From Schlesneria paludicola DSM 18645 (GTDB lineage: Bacteria; Planctomycetota; Planctomycetia; Planctomycetales; Planctomycetaceae), in the NCBI GenBank assembly GCA_945876035.1, contig CAMCMU010000001.1, positions 62,001 to 126,000 of the forward strand: a stretch of DNA of 64,000 bases, in the 5' to 3' direction. Both the position numbers and the translations under genes were made by a program. Of this stretch, positions 25,931 to 35,391 are shown one piece after another. The notes under the pieces were generated by a model. The model had not been told where the DNA came from. It saw only the letters and a list, made by a program, of their open reading frames with translations, and did no database searches. Numbering within the stretch: the stretch's first letter is position 1; every line of letters begins with the position of its first letter.

Positions 25931-27571
25931 ATGAACCGGCAACTAACGGCGACATTGGCGTTCCTCGGACTGTGCCTGGCAAACAGCGATTGCTTCGCCG
26001 CACAACACCCGAAGCCGATCACCACGAACAAGTCTCGATTTCGAATTCCTTTCAAATTCGACGTCTCTGCTTTGCAACGGATGAATGCTCTGGAACTGCA
26101 ACTCCACGTCTCTTCCGATCGCGGTTTGACTTGGGACATGACTCAATCGTTGGCACCCGACGGCGGCAAGTTCGAATATCAGGCTCCGTCCGATGGAGAG
26201 TATTGGTTTTCGGTCAAGACACTCGATGGCCGGAATCAACTCCACCCACCGGTCGGAGCCTATGAAACGGGATTGATCGTGGTTGTCGACACGACCCCCC
26301 CATTACTCGATGTTTCGCTTCAAGAAGTGAGCCCTGGCAAGGTGCATCTTTCGTGGCACGCGACCGACACAAATATCGATCCCTCGACGCTCAAACTCGA
26401 ATATTACCAACCCGGCAATGAAAGCTGGGAAAGTGTTGATGTCAGTCCGCGTGTCAGCGGCCAAACAACGTGGAGCGTAACACAAGCGGGGCAAATCGCT
26501 GCGCGGGGTACCATTGCAGATACTGCCGGAAATTTTGGAAGAGGCGAATCAAAAGTACAAATCGCCGCGACGGGCATTGCGCCGCCCCCGAAGTCCAACC
26601 GTCGCGTTCCAATCGCGGGAATCGAAGCCTCCAACGAAAATTCCGAGTTAGCAATCGAAGACCATGAATCGACGGTCGTCCCGAACACTCGACCAGACGC
26701 ACTTCGCGACTCCCAAGCATCCAATAACCGTTTCCCGATCAGGCAACGGCAATTGCCGGGTCATGAAAACCCTTCCGTGGTGACACCCTTCGGTGTTTCT
26801 TCAGCGAAGTCCATCGCCGTACCATCCGTCTTAAAAAACTCTACGGGCACGCCTGTGATCGCAGCGGATCGATGGCCGGTCATTTCTGAGTCGGTTGCCA
26901 GACAGACAGAGCAGATATATCAAATGCCGCTGCGGCACCGTCTCGTGAACACTCGACGGTTTCAAGTCGGATATCAAATCAACGACATTGGGCCCTCGGG
27001 AATCGGTCGTATCGAATTATTCATCACTCAAGACAACGGCAGGAACTGGTCGAAATACGGCGACGATCCCGACCAACGTAGTCCATTTGACGTCGAAGTA
27101 CTTCAGGACGGTGAATACGGGTTTGCGATTCGAGTCCGCAGCGGAGTCGGGATTGCCAACCATCCGCCGCTTCCAGATGAACCACCAGCAATCATCGTCT
27201 CCGTCGATCAAATGCCCCCACGCTTAGAGGTGCTACCCGTCCAGCAGGGACAAGGAGCCAACGTGAACCGTCTACAGATTCGATGGCGAATTCAGGATGA
27301 GCATCCTGCAGAAAAGCCCGTATCACTCTATTACGCAGCCGGCCGAAACGGACCGTGGGAGACGATTAGCGATTGGACAGAAGACGATGGCCGTTTTGAA
27401 TGGACGGTTGACGCTGGAGTTCCATCGAAATTTTTTCTCAGAGTGCTTGCTCGGGACTCCGCTGGAAACGTCAACAAAATGGAATCCGTCACACCCGTGG
27501 TGGTCGATTTGTCTCACCCCTCAGCAAGAATTGTCGATGTCGAAGCCCCCCAAACCGTAGGACCGCGATAA
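25931..27571 (+). CDS. Secreted protein with duplicated Ig-like/sandwich modules
   Basis: A 546-residue exported protein. The ATG at 25931 follows GGAG and yields a signal peptide (MNRQLTATLAFLGLCLANSDCFA). Two related modules of about 220 residues flank a low-complexity Asn/Ser/Pro linker (residues about 220-320). Each module has an xxDxGxxW strand (SSDRGLTWD; TQDNGRNWS), a DGEYxFxxR/K strand and a (V/I)DxxPPxLxV junction before a second beta domain with WxxxD motifs. This resembles tandem Ig- or fibronectin-type sandwiches in planctomycete cell-envelope proteins. No enzyme motif is seen; a structural or ligand-binding role outside the cytoplasm is inferred. Confidence 0.7.
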   Translation: MNRQLTATLAFLGLCLANSDCFAAQHPKPITTNKSRFRIPFKFDVSALQRMNALELQLHVSSDRGLTWDMTQSLAPDGGKFEYQAPSDGEYWFSVKTLDGRNQLHPPVGAYETGLIVVVDTTPPLLDVSLQEVSPGKVHLSWHATDTNIDPSTLKLEYYQPGNESWESVDVSPRVSGQTTWSVTQAGQIAARGTIADTAGNFGRGESKVQIAATGIAPPPKSNRRVPIAGIEASNENSELAIEDHESTVVPNTRPDALRDSQASNNRFPIRQRQLPGHENPSVVTPFGVSSAKSIAVPSVLKNSTGTPVIAADRWPVISESVARQTEQIYQMPLRHRLVNTRRFQVGYQINDIGPSGIGRIELFITQDNGRNWSKYGDDPDQRSPFDVEVLQDGEYGFAIRVRSGVGIANHPPLPDEPPAIIVSVDQMPPRLEVLPVQQGQGANVNRLQIRWRIQDEHPAEKPVSLYYAAGRNGPWETISDWTEDDGRFEWTVDAGVPSKFFLRVLARDSAGNVNKMESVTPVVVDLSHPSARIVDVEAPQTVGPR

Positions 27572-28527
27572 CTCTGTTATTTTGACACAAAGGCAAACAA
27601 GTTACGACATCCGCCATGAAACGGGCGTTCGTGAACGAAGTGTCTTGAGCCAAACTGCGAGTCATCAAGGAAAGTTGATCGTGATGCGGAACGATTTCAT
27701 TCGGTGAGCGGGCGAAAAAGGCGAGACATGGCAGGCTGATGCTGTTGAAGGAGTCGTCACAGAAATTCAAGCGGGTTCAGATTACGCTCCAAGCAGATAC
27801 CGGCGAGACCAGATCGGACGGACAGGACGAACGCCGATACCTTTTCATAATCGAACGGAGCCAGTCGAACGCATCCGTCAGCGATTGGTCACCAGGCCGT
27901 TTTACACCGTACTCAGCGACCTAATGCGGAATCAGCCGCTTTGACAAAATCGGCTGGATCGCATGGCGGAAGCCCAGCGGATTCACCGGCGTTTGGAATC
28001 TACTCCGCTAGGTTCCGCGAACGGATTCTTGTGACGGCCGACCGGTCGGCCATAACAGCGTTCGGAAAAGTTGGGAACAGCGATAGGACCAACCGCGCGA
28101 TCTGGCTACAGGGTGATTCCTCACGATACCAAAGGCGAGTATCTGTTCTGCGTGGAACGGGTGCGAATCCATTAGCGACGTCCAGAAACGTGATCCTCGT
28201 AAGTGACACGATCACGCGACTGTGACGAAGCCTTTCCAGTAGTCCAAGCCCGCGCACTTGAACAAAGCGGGGCTTCCGTCGTTGGCAGACACAGTCGTTG
28301 GTTAAACATCGAGGCGAATAAAGCGACTCCAATGGCCCCCCTCGATGCCGCAAGGCTCGTCACATCCGAGTTTTCAAAACTCTGTCCCTCGACAACGACC
28401 GCCACCAAATGTTTGGCAAACAAACGACTTAGAATCGACGGCCGCGTTTCAAATTGTTTCACTCAAGCGACATTATTCGCCAGAGGCAAATCACCTTTTC
28501 GGTGGGACGGAGTCTCTTCTTGGAGCG
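27572..28527. other. Gene-poor stretch
   Basis: About 960 bases with no supported gene between two convergent transcripts. Short frames on both strands lack start signals and family resemblance. It contains a perfect 16-base palindrome at 28036-28051 (GGCCGACCGGTCGGCC). Confidence 0.45.
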
Positions 28528-28821
28528 TCAATCAGCAACACCTGTCGGCTCTGATTTGGGGGGCTCGAATTTGGGAGCAGTCGCTTCGACTCGTTCTTCA
28601 GGAGGAGTCGGACGATTGCTGTTACTCGACTCGTATTTTTTGTATGCGTTGGTATCGACTTGGTCTTCAATGCCTTGCAACCCCTTCTTGAATTCGGTCA
28701 GTCCCTTGCCAAGACTTCGCGCGACTTCTGGTAACCGCTTGCCAAACAACAACAATGCGATCATACCCACCAATGCCATTTCCATCGGGCCAAGGCTGCC
28801 AATGAATGCGATTGAACACAT
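28528..28821 (-). CDS. tatA: Twin-arginine translocase subunit TatA/E
   Basis: A 97-residue protein of the TatA family, the pore-forming component that exports folded proteins. It has the short N-terminal membrane helix with the GxxGPxE-type entry (GSLGPMEMALVGMIALLLFG), the FG hinge, the amphipathic helix KRLPEVARSLGKGLTEFKKG and a disordered, Pro/Glu-rich tail. AGGGA lies ten bases before the ATG. A second TatA-like gene sits 38 bases upstream on the same strand, so both are probably cotranscribed. No tatB- or tatC-type gene is in the window. Confidence 0.92.
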   Translation of the reverse strand: MCSIAFIGSLGPMEMALVGMIALLLFGKRLPEVARSLGKGLTEFKKGLQGIEDQVDTNAYKKYESSNSNRPTPPEERVEATAPKFEPPKSEPTGVAD

Positions 28822-28859
28822 TTTATTTAGATCCCTACGGAATGTGGTGGGCGGGTCAA

Positions 28860-29069
28860 TTACTGATCCGATTCGGAGTTTTTTTTACCGTCGATAGGTC
28901 CAGCGGATTTGTCCTCGCGAATACCCTTCTTGAATTCGGTGACGCTCTGACCGAGTGACCGCATGGCACTTGGCAATCGACTTCCGAAGAGCAATAAGAC
29001 AATCCCTGCGAGTAATGCAATCTCAAATGGACCCGGAGCAAAAGCTAACGGCAACACAACACACTCCAC
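28860..29069 (-). CDS. Second TatA/E-family protein
   Basis: A 69-residue TatA-like protein: entry motif APGPFEIALL, membrane helix AGIVLLLFG, hinge, then amphipathic SRLPSAMRSLGQSVTEFKKGI and a short charged tail. It is clearly a paralogue of the gene 38 bases downstream but lacks the long tail. The start is GTG at 29069, or GTG at 29057 which has GGAG in front of it. Duplicated TatA proteins can serve TatA- and TatB/E-like roles; which applies here is not visible. Confidence 0.88.
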   Translation of the reverse strand: MECVVLPLAFAPGPFEIALLAGIVLLLFGSRLPSAMRSLGQSVTEFKKGIREDKSAGPIDGKKNSESDQ

Positions 29070-30261
29070 TCCGGTCAGATCCGGACAAACGGGGAATCAA
29101 CACCACGGAGGTGATGACTAAAGACCAATTTCGACACGCGAGATCCCACGTTAGACGCAAGCATCCTCTTATGTCACTCAAGTGTGAGCCCACTCCGATA
29201 TAGCCCGCAAACTAGAGCAGGTCTGCTAAGCGGACCGCTAATTCTAACCGACCTGCCACAACTGTCAATTCGCGAAAGCCTTTCAACCCCGGCCCATGGA
29301 CATGAATCATTTTTGCTGAACACGAATGCCTATTGGACACCTGATAGCCCAAATCTTCCCAATAAAAAAAACAACAGCCGCGTTGATCACGAGGAATTCG
29401 GCAAGCTGCTGCGGATGATTTTAGCGTGAGCGGGAACATTTCCTCAGCCTCGAAAATTTGTATCGCCCACTGTCATTTCGCCTGGAACCGCCGAAACAGC
29501 AGCGTATTAAAAAGAGCTCCCAGATTTAAACCAGACGACATTATTCGATTTATTGCCGGAAAAGAGAGCCTGAAACAGCGAAACCGTATGACGGATCACC
29601 CATCGAAGATTGACCACGAAGAACTGTGATTCTGGGCCGGGTTCAAAAGAGGTCTTTTGCAACCCCGTAATGAGCGCCGCCGAGTCGATAAAGCGGCCCA
29701 TGGAATCAAGAAACTGTTGAACAGTGAACCGTCATAGGCCAAGTTCAACGTGCACGAGATCCGCCAAGCGGATACGAGACAGATGGCAGACAACCGTTCC
29801 GCTGATTTTCCTGGAAAAAATGCGGTCAATCGTCACGATGCGGATCCGTCGCACAAAATAAGGTCACGCAGTGTTGTTGACCTGCGTTGCCCTCCCCACC
29901 AAGCATGAGGAACACCTCAACACTACCCATACCATCGAAAACACCTCCGCCACGATTCGCCGTCGAGAACGACAATAGCGAGGGAGATAGAATTTCCCAA
30001 TCAAAAGCATCTTCCAACAGAATCAAGACTTACAGCAAATATCAAGACGACTCACAAGAACATTCACCAAGCCTTGTGCTCACTCAATTACCGAGTTTTC
30101 CCGAGGTAATTCGCTAAATCGCTGCCTCAACGAGTCTTCTCAAAACACCAATTTCGACAAAATTTCAGAAGTCACTCAATCCCTGAGTCCGGCTTCGTGG
30201 TTCGCTTTATACTCTCAGCCACCCTGTGGCTTCAGTCATGAATCACTCGGCGGACCATCAA
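29070..30261. other. Gene-poor stretch upstream of the tatA pair
   Basis: About 1.2 kb with no supported gene. Frames of up to 80 codons exist but have no recognisable sequence. The part near 29070-29200 should hold the promoter of the tatA pair and the part near 30120-30261 the end of the OmpA-like transcript. No clear terminator hairpin was found. Confidence 0.4.
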
Positions 30262-31095
30262 TTATCGAAGCGACGAATCCGGATCCCAGCCAGCAACCGC
30301 CGAATCAGGGGCGAGGACATAAATTTCGACACGCCTATTTTTGGAACGAGACGCTTCAGTCGTGTTCGGTTCGACGGGCTGGTGCATGCCGTAACCCGAA
30401 ACTCCCATTCGACTTTCCGGAATTCCCGATTTCCGAAGTGCTCGCAGCACGGAAAGACTTCTGTGGGCCGACAACCCCACGTTATCGACATGTTTGTCGT
30501 GTGTTCCCTTTCGGGAAACGGGTCGATCATCGGTATGACCGGAAACTAACACATTCAAGTGGTTGGCATCCGTCTGGTTCATGATACTGGCGAATTCGCC
30601 GAGAACTCGCATGGCTTCCGGACGAATTTCGTCGCTTCCCGAATTGAACAACAGATCCGTCGAAAACTTGCTGACACCGGTCTGGGGATCAAACTCAAAT
30701 TCGGGATGCTTTTCTCTGAGTCGCTTCATCCGCAAAGTGGCGTCATCGGAGAGCGGATTATGCGAGGGCCGATTGGCCGTCAGCAGATGCTTCATACGAT
30801 CTTCCATCTGTCCACTGGAAGCCTGAAGGTTTTCCAATCGAGCGTTTGCTGAGTCCAGATTTTGCTTTGTTGTCAGGTACAGTTGCTCCAGCCGAGCCTT
30901 TTCTGCGGCGATCTGAGAAGTCTGCATGCCGACGGAACCGCGTTCCATCGCCAGTGCTCGATTCTGTTGATAGAGCTGGTGGGCCCGCAACTGGCTCTGC
31001 CGGAGAGCGTTTCGCGGCGCATGACGGCAACCCATCGCTGCTGCAGCCATCATCGACAAACCAACAAACAGACAGGTCCGACTATAGCGTGACAT
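30262..31095 (-). CDS. OmpA/Pal-family lipoprotein
   Basis: A 277-residue outer-membrane lipoprotein anchored to peptidoglycan. From the ATG at 31095 (GGGAG seven bases upstream) a lipoprotein signal ends at AAAAMGC, with Cys 23 as the lipidated residue. Residues 30-110 form a charged coiled coil (RALAMERGS to LENLQASSGQ). The C-terminal half is an OmpA-like domain: LLFNSGSDEIRPEAMRVL, LVSGHTDDRPV, NVGLSAHRSLSVLRAL, and VSGYGMHQPVEPNTTEASRSKNRR, with the Asp and Arg that bind diaminopimelate. The open frame extends upstream to 31311 without a signal sequence, so the internal start is firm. It is transcribed alone, divergent from prs. Confidence 0.88.
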   Translation of the reverse strand: MSRYSRTCLFVGLSMMAAAAMGCRHAPRNALRQSQLRAHQLYQQNRALAMERGSVGMQTSQIAAEKARLEQLYLTTKQNLDSANARLENLQASSGQMEDRMKHLLTANRPSHNPLSDDATLRMKRLREKHPEFEFDPQTGVSKFSTDLLFNSGSDEIRPEAMRVLGEFASIMNQTDANHLNVLVSGHTDDRPVSRKGTHDKHVDNVGLSAHRSLSVLRALRKSGIPESRMGVSGYGMHQPVEPNTTEASRSKNRRVEIYVLAPDSAVAGWDPDSSLR

Positions 31096-31423
31096 CGAGA
31101 ACTCCCGGGCGGTCAGCGTGACGCACGACGTGAAAACGGTGTGCCGACAATACGAAACGCGAAAACAATCGCGCAGTGTTGCCACGCCGTCCGTTCGTGT
31201 GACGCCGCCACTATCGTTCAGTTGATATTCGTAAACTGGAGACCAAACACAGAGGTGCCAATCAGTTCGCTTGAGCGTCCAACTCTTGAAAGATGGACTA
31301 GCCATGACCAACCGATTGCATGGCTATTTGTAGTTCTCCATTGGAGCCAAGCCAATAGGGATCTTTAGTGATTTCCCGAGTTCTAGGGGTCGAATTCCTG
31401 CGAATCGGGGGTGGGTCATAATG

Positions 31424-31529
31424 CTGCGGCAATACTTGCCGTAGCGATGGCAAATGGGATCCTCTGAATTGGATTTTCGGACCTAAGCCGCGACGGGTTT
31501 GTGCCGGAAATGGACAAACCCGTCGCGGC
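31424..31529. repeat. Two hairpins upstream of prs
   Basis: A 9-base-pair stem with a three-base loop lies at 31424-31444. A perfect 16-base inverted repeat follows (arms 31487-31502 and 31514-31529, beginning GCCGCGACGGGTTTGT, 11-base loop). Neither is followed by a T-run. They sit in the 530-base divergent region between the OmpA-like gene and prs, so they may be in the prs leader, may act as a regulatory site, or may be a dispersed palindromic element. Confidence 0.7.
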
Positions 31530-31624
31530 GGCTTGCGTTCACAGAATACATGGTTAAGAATGATCGTACTTTGGAAGAATAAATTCCGCCCGTCCCCATG
31601 CGATGACTAAATAAATCTTAAATA

Positions 31625-32572
31625 ATGCACGAAGAACTTTGCATCCTAAGCGGCAGAGCCAATCCACAGCTCGCGGCTGAGATTGCCACATATCTTGGAA
31701 TCGGTTTGGGTTCGGTTGAACTCGGAAATTTTCCGGATGGTGAAATTTCGGTTCGCCTCGATCAAAACGTGCGTGGTCGCGACGTTTTTCTTGTGCAGCC
31801 GACCGGCCCGTCCGTCAACGACAATTTGATGGAACTGCTGATATTGATTGATACCTGTAAACGTGCTAGCGCGGCCCGGATTACGGCTGTGATCCCCTAC
31901 TTCGGCTATGCACGCCAAGATCGCAAAGATATGGGCCGAGTTCCAATCACGGCAAAACTTGTCGCCAATCTTATCATCAAGGCCGGGGCAGACCGCGTCT
32001 TGGCGATGGACCTTCATGCCGCCCAGATCCAAGGGTTTTTCGATTGCCCCGTTGATCACTTGTACGCCGCCCCAATCCTCGACGAATACTTTCGCTCACT
32101 GAACCTGCCGAAGGACAACCTTGTTGTCGTCAGCCCCGATGAAGGAAGTATCAAACGCTCATTGCAGCACGTGGAACACCTCGGCGGTTGCTTCGCAATC
32201 GTGGATAAACGACGAGCAAATGCCTTCGATACGCGTCAGGAAAACTTAATTGGCGGGCCGATCACGGGGAAGACGGCACTCATTTTCGACGACATGATTA
32301 CAACGGCAGGATCGATCGTCGGAGCTGTGCGCACCGTGGCACAACATGGTGCCAGTCGAATCTACGTAGGAGCGACTCATCCGGTTTTATGTGGTCAGGC
32401 AACACAAAAATTGCGTGAATCGCCCATTACTGAAATCGTCGTGACCAACAGTATTCAACTCCGGCCAGACCAAATTTTACCGAACATGCGAATCGTTTCG
32501 GTCGCTCCACTCCTCGGAGAAGCCATCCGTCGGATTCATCGAAACGAGTCGGTCAGCTATCTCTTCGACTGA
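31625..32572 (+). CDS. prs: Ribose-phosphate pyrophosphokinase (PRPP synthase)
   Basis: A 315-residue cytoplasmic enzyme making PRPP from ribose-5-phosphate and ATP for nucleotide, His and Trp synthesis. Diagnostic blocks are LSGRANPQLA, NFPDGEISVRL, VIPYFGYARQDRK, the divalent-cation and PRPP-binding site VLAMDLHAAQIQGFF, the catalytic lysine region VVSPDEGSIKR with VDKRR, and DDMITTAGSIVGA. Length is normal. No Shine-Dalgarno sequence precedes the ATG, only AT-rich sequence, so translation initiation may be SD-independent. The ribose-5-phosphate isomerase gene follows after 35 bases, and the two enzymes act on consecutive steps. Confidence 0.97.
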   Translation: MHEELCILSGRANPQLAAEIATYLGIGLGSVELGNFPDGEISVRLDQNVRGRDVFLVQPTGPSVNDNLMELLILIDTCKRASAARITAVIPYFGYARQDRKDMGRVPITAKLVANLIIKAGADRVLAMDLHAAQIQGFFDCPVDHLYAAPILDEYFRSLNLPKDNLVVVSPDEGSIKRSLQHVEHLGGCFAIVDKRRANAFDTRQENLIGGPITGKTALIFDDMITTAGSIVGAVRTVAQHGASRIYVGATHPVLCGQATQKLRESPITEIVVTNSIQLRPDQILPNMRIVSVAPLLGEAIRRIHRNESVSYLFD

Positions 32573-32607
32573 ATCAAGTCAAAGACGAGCCAAAATCAGG
32601 ATACCGT

Positions 32608-33117
32608 ATGATGAAGATCGCCATCGGCTGTGACCATGGGGGGTTCCCACTGAAACAGAGGATTGTTTCAGTGGTCCTATCCACTGGAAACGAGATCGTG
32701 GATTGTGGGACAAATTCCAGTTGTTCCGTGGATTATGCGGACTTCGCCAGGAACGTGGGAGAGACCATCGTTGCGAGGCAGGCCGATCGAGGGATTCTTG
32801 TTTGCGGTAGCGGTATCGGAATCAGTGTGGCGGCAAACAAAATTCCTGGTATTCGTGCAGGTGTGTGCCATGATATCTACTCCGCCCATCAAGCCGTGGA
32901 ACACGATGACATCAATGTCCTTTGTCTCGGTGCGCGCGTCGTGGGTGAAGAAGTCGCTGTCGATTTGGTCAGAGCATTTCTTGCCGCCCAGTTTACAAAT
33001 GAGGAGCGTCATGTCAGGCGTCTCGGAAAGATTCTCGATATTGAAAGAGATGCGATGAATGGACATTTTTCTCGCCGGTTGTTCAATGCTAACGCTGATG
33101 TCCGCAATTTCAGCTGA
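32608..33117 (+). CDS. rpiB: Ribose-5-phosphate isomerase B
   Basis: A 169-residue enzyme of the RpiB/LacAB family that interconverts ribulose-5-phosphate and ribose-5-phosphate, feeding the substrate to PRPP synthase encoded just upstream. Family marks are IAIGCDHGGFPLKQRI, VDYADFA, ILVCGSGIGISVAANKIPGIRAGVCHD with the catalytic Cys, and HDDINVLCLGARVVG. The C-terminal 20 residues (after the conserved RRLGKI) extend beyond the usual 145-150 residue length. It is likely in one operon with prs. Confidence 0.95.
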   Translation: MMKIAIGCDHGGFPLKQRIVSVVLSTGNEIVDCGTNSSCSVDYADFARNVGETIVARQADRGILVCGSGIGISVAANKIPGIRAGVCHDIYSAHQAVEHDDINVLCLGARVVGEEVAVDLVRAFLAAQFTNEERHVRRLGKILDIERDAMNGHFSRRLFNANADVRNFS

Positions 33118-33224
33118 TCGTGAGCGGTTGCATCTGAACTAGAATCGCGAAACGGATCACTCTTCAGCACGATGGAAATTTGAATTGCGGATCGATTCCC
33201 GTTTTCTGGTATGTCGTAATTCCT

Positions 33225-34388
33225 ATGAACTATTCTCGTGTATACGTTGATTCGATCGGGTATGAATTGCCGCCGATCGTCGTCACTTCTGCAGAAATCG
33301 AGCAGCGTCTTGCCCCCTTGTACGAGAAGCTCAAAATTTCTGCGGGGCAGTTGGAAGCGTGGACTGGAATTGCCGAACGACGTTGGTGGCCACAACATCA
33401 TAGTCTCAGCGATGGGGCAACCGAAGCCGCTCGACGTGCCATCGAACATTCCAACGTTGCCGCTCGTGATGTTGGTATCATGATTTATGCGGGCGTTTGT
33501 AGGGAGCATTTCGAGCCAGCAACAGCCTGTAGCGTGGCGGCCAACATCGGTATTAGCCCGGATGCCTTCGTCTTCGATGTCAGCAACGCATGCCTCGGCG
33601 TTCTCAACGGGATGGTAGATATCGCAAACCGGATTGAATTGGGTCAAATTCGCGCCGGGATCGTTGTTTCGTGTGAGACCGCGCGTGAGATCATCGACTA
33701 TACGATTCAGCGGCTACTCGAAGACATGACCATGGACTCGTTGACAAAATCGCTGGCAACACTGACCGGGGGCTCGGGTGCGGTGGCCGTACTGCTTACT
33801 GATGGGTCGTTCTCGCGAGAGAAACAACATCGATTGCTGGGAGGTGTGACGAAGGCAGCTCCAGAGCATCATGCCCTTTGCCGATGGGGCTTCGAATCTC
33901 TCTTACCCGCCGCCATACAAACCGTCGACGCCATTCTTCCTCAAGCGGTCACACACACGAAGTTCGGTCGATTCATGCCTCAACTGATTCAACAGAAGGT
34001 GCGTGGTTTGCTGCCTGCTCGCGTGTCACACGCGTTTACTCAATTCATGCAGACCGATTCGATTAGTGTCTTGAAACACGGAGTCGATTTGGGGCTCAGT
34101 ACATGGAAATCGTTCCTCTCCAAAATCGGACTATCTTCGGAAGAAATTGATAAGGTAATTTGCCATCAAGTTGGCAAAGGCCACCGGGAACAAGTGATGA
34201 AAGCACTTGGCATCTCACCCGACAAAGATTTTTGTACATTCCCGTACCTCGGCAACATGGGAACGGTATCACTCCCTATGACTGCCGCGATTGCGGACGA
34301 ACGTGGATTCCTCAGCCGAGGAGATCGAGTCGGATTACTCGGAATCGGCAGTGGTCTGAACTGCCTCATGCTGGCGTTGGAGTGGTAG
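33225..34388 (+). CDS. oleA: OleA-type thiolase (long-chain olefin synthesis)
   Basis: A thiolase-superfamily enzyme of 388 residues that condenses two fatty acyl-CoAs head to head, the first step to long-chain olefins. Resemblance to Xanthomonas OleA is strong: GIxxRR after a long first helix, REHFEPATA with the catalytic-base Glu, FDVSNACLGVLNGM with the active-site Cys, CETA, HQVGKGH with the His, GNMGTVSLP with the Asn, and the final GIGSGLNCLMLALEW. An insert of about 40 residues (near residues 255-295) makes it longer than the roughly 340-residue norm. The ATG at 33225 is preferred to a TTG at 33180. The adjacent oleB supports the assignment. Confidence 0.88.
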   Translation: MNYSRVYVDSIGYELPPIVVTSAEIEQRLAPLYEKLKISAGQLEAWTGIAERRWWPQHHSLSDGATEAARRAIEHSNVAARDVGIMIYAGVCREHFEPATACSVAANIGISPDAFVFDVSNACLGVLNGMVDIANRIELGQIRAGIVVSCETAREIIDYTIQRLLEDMTMDSLTKSLATLTGGSGAVAVLLTDGSFSREKQHRLLGGVTKAAPEHHALCRWGFESLLPAAIQTVDAILPQAVTHTKFGRFMPQLIQQKVRGLLPARVSHAFTQFMQTDSISVLKHGVDLGLSTWKSFLSKIGLSSEEIDKVICHQVGKGHREQVMKALGISPDKDFCTFPYLGNMGTVSLPMTAAIADERGFLSRGDRVGLLGIGSGLNCLMLALEW

Positions 34389-34491
34389 TTTGCGGAATAT
34401 ACGCAGAGCCGGCACAACTTTTTGAGAGACTCGATCGCTCCTCATCAATTCAAGTTCCTTTGCTGCCGATTTCCTTTTTTTTGCATGGCTA

Positions 34492-35391
34492 GTGTTTTTC
34501 GTGGACCAATACTCCTCACTTCCCGACTACGATTTCACTCATCGATATGCTGACCTCGGCGAGTGGCGAATGCATTATCTGGATGAAGGGCAAGGCGAGA
34601 CGGTCGTGATGCTTCACGGCAATCCCAATTGGTCGTTCTATTATCGTCATCTCATTGCGAAATTGCGCGACAGGTATCGTTGCTTGGTGCCGGATCACAT
34701 TGGCTGTGGGATGTCCGATAAGCCCAACGACCGACATTATGAATATTCGCTGTCACAGCGTGTGGCTGACCTTGAACTCTGGCTTGAACAGCTGAACGCA
34801 ACCCACAACTTGACGCTTGTCGTGCACGATTGGGGGGGAATGATCGGGATGACTTACGCAACACGCTATCCTGACCGAATTCGACGGATCGTGTTGCTGA
34901 ATACTGGGGCATTTCACCTTCCAGAAAAAAAAGCCGTTCCTTGGCAATTGAAGCTGGCTCGTGGCCCCCTCGGCGCCTTGCTCGTCCGAGGTTTCGGCGC
35001 GTTTAGCAATGGTGCGGTTCGCTCCTGCGTTACAAGAAAACCGATGTCGACGGACATCGCGAGGGCTTACTGTGCTCCGTACAACTCGTGGGCCAACCGA
35101 ATCGCCGTCCACCGGTTCGTACAAGATATTCCAGTCAAGCAAGGTGATCGGGGATACGAGCTTGTGACGCAGGTCTCAAAAACGCTAGGTCGACTAGATC
35201 ATCTTCCCGTGTTCATTGGCTGGGGCGAAAAAGATTTTGTGTTTGACGATTTTTTCCTGCAAGAATGGCTCCAAAGATTTCCGAACGCGGAACTCCATCG
35301 CTATCCTGACTGCGGTCACTACGTCTTGGAGGATGCGGGCTTGGAATTGGTGCCGCTCATTTCCACGTTTCTCGAATCACATCCACTGTGA
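34492..35391 (+). CDS. oleB: OleB-type alpha/beta hydrolase (beta-lactone decarboxylase)
   Basis: A 299-residue alpha/beta hydrolase of the haloalkane-dehalogenase branch. OleB removes CO2 from the beta-lactone intermediate to give the olefin. Visible features are the oxyanion HGNPNWSFYYRH, the strand VPDHIGCGMSDKP, the nucleophile elbow VVHDWGGMIG (Asp in place of Ser, as in OleB and dehalogenases), a late GWGEKDFVFD acid region and CGHYVLED with the His. A true haloalkane dehalogenase is the main alternative, but the position 103 bases after oleA favours OleB. The start is GTG at 34492 or nearby GTG 34501. OleC and OleD are not found downstream. Confidence 0.82.
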   Translation: MFFVDQYSSLPDYDFTHRYADLGEWRMHYLDEGQGETVVMLHGNPNWSFYYRHLIAKLRDRYRCLVPDHIGCGMSDKPNDRHYEYSLSQRVADLELWLEQLNATHNLTLVVHDWGGMIGMTYATRYPDRIRRIVLLNTGAFHLPEKKAVPWQLKLARGPLGALLVRGFGAFSNGAVRSCVTRKPMSTDIARAYCAPYNSWANRIAVHRFVQDIPVKQGDRGYELVTQVSKTLGRLDHLPVFIGWGEKDFVFDDFFLQEWLQRFPNAELHRYPDCGHYVLEDAGLELVPLISTFLESHPL

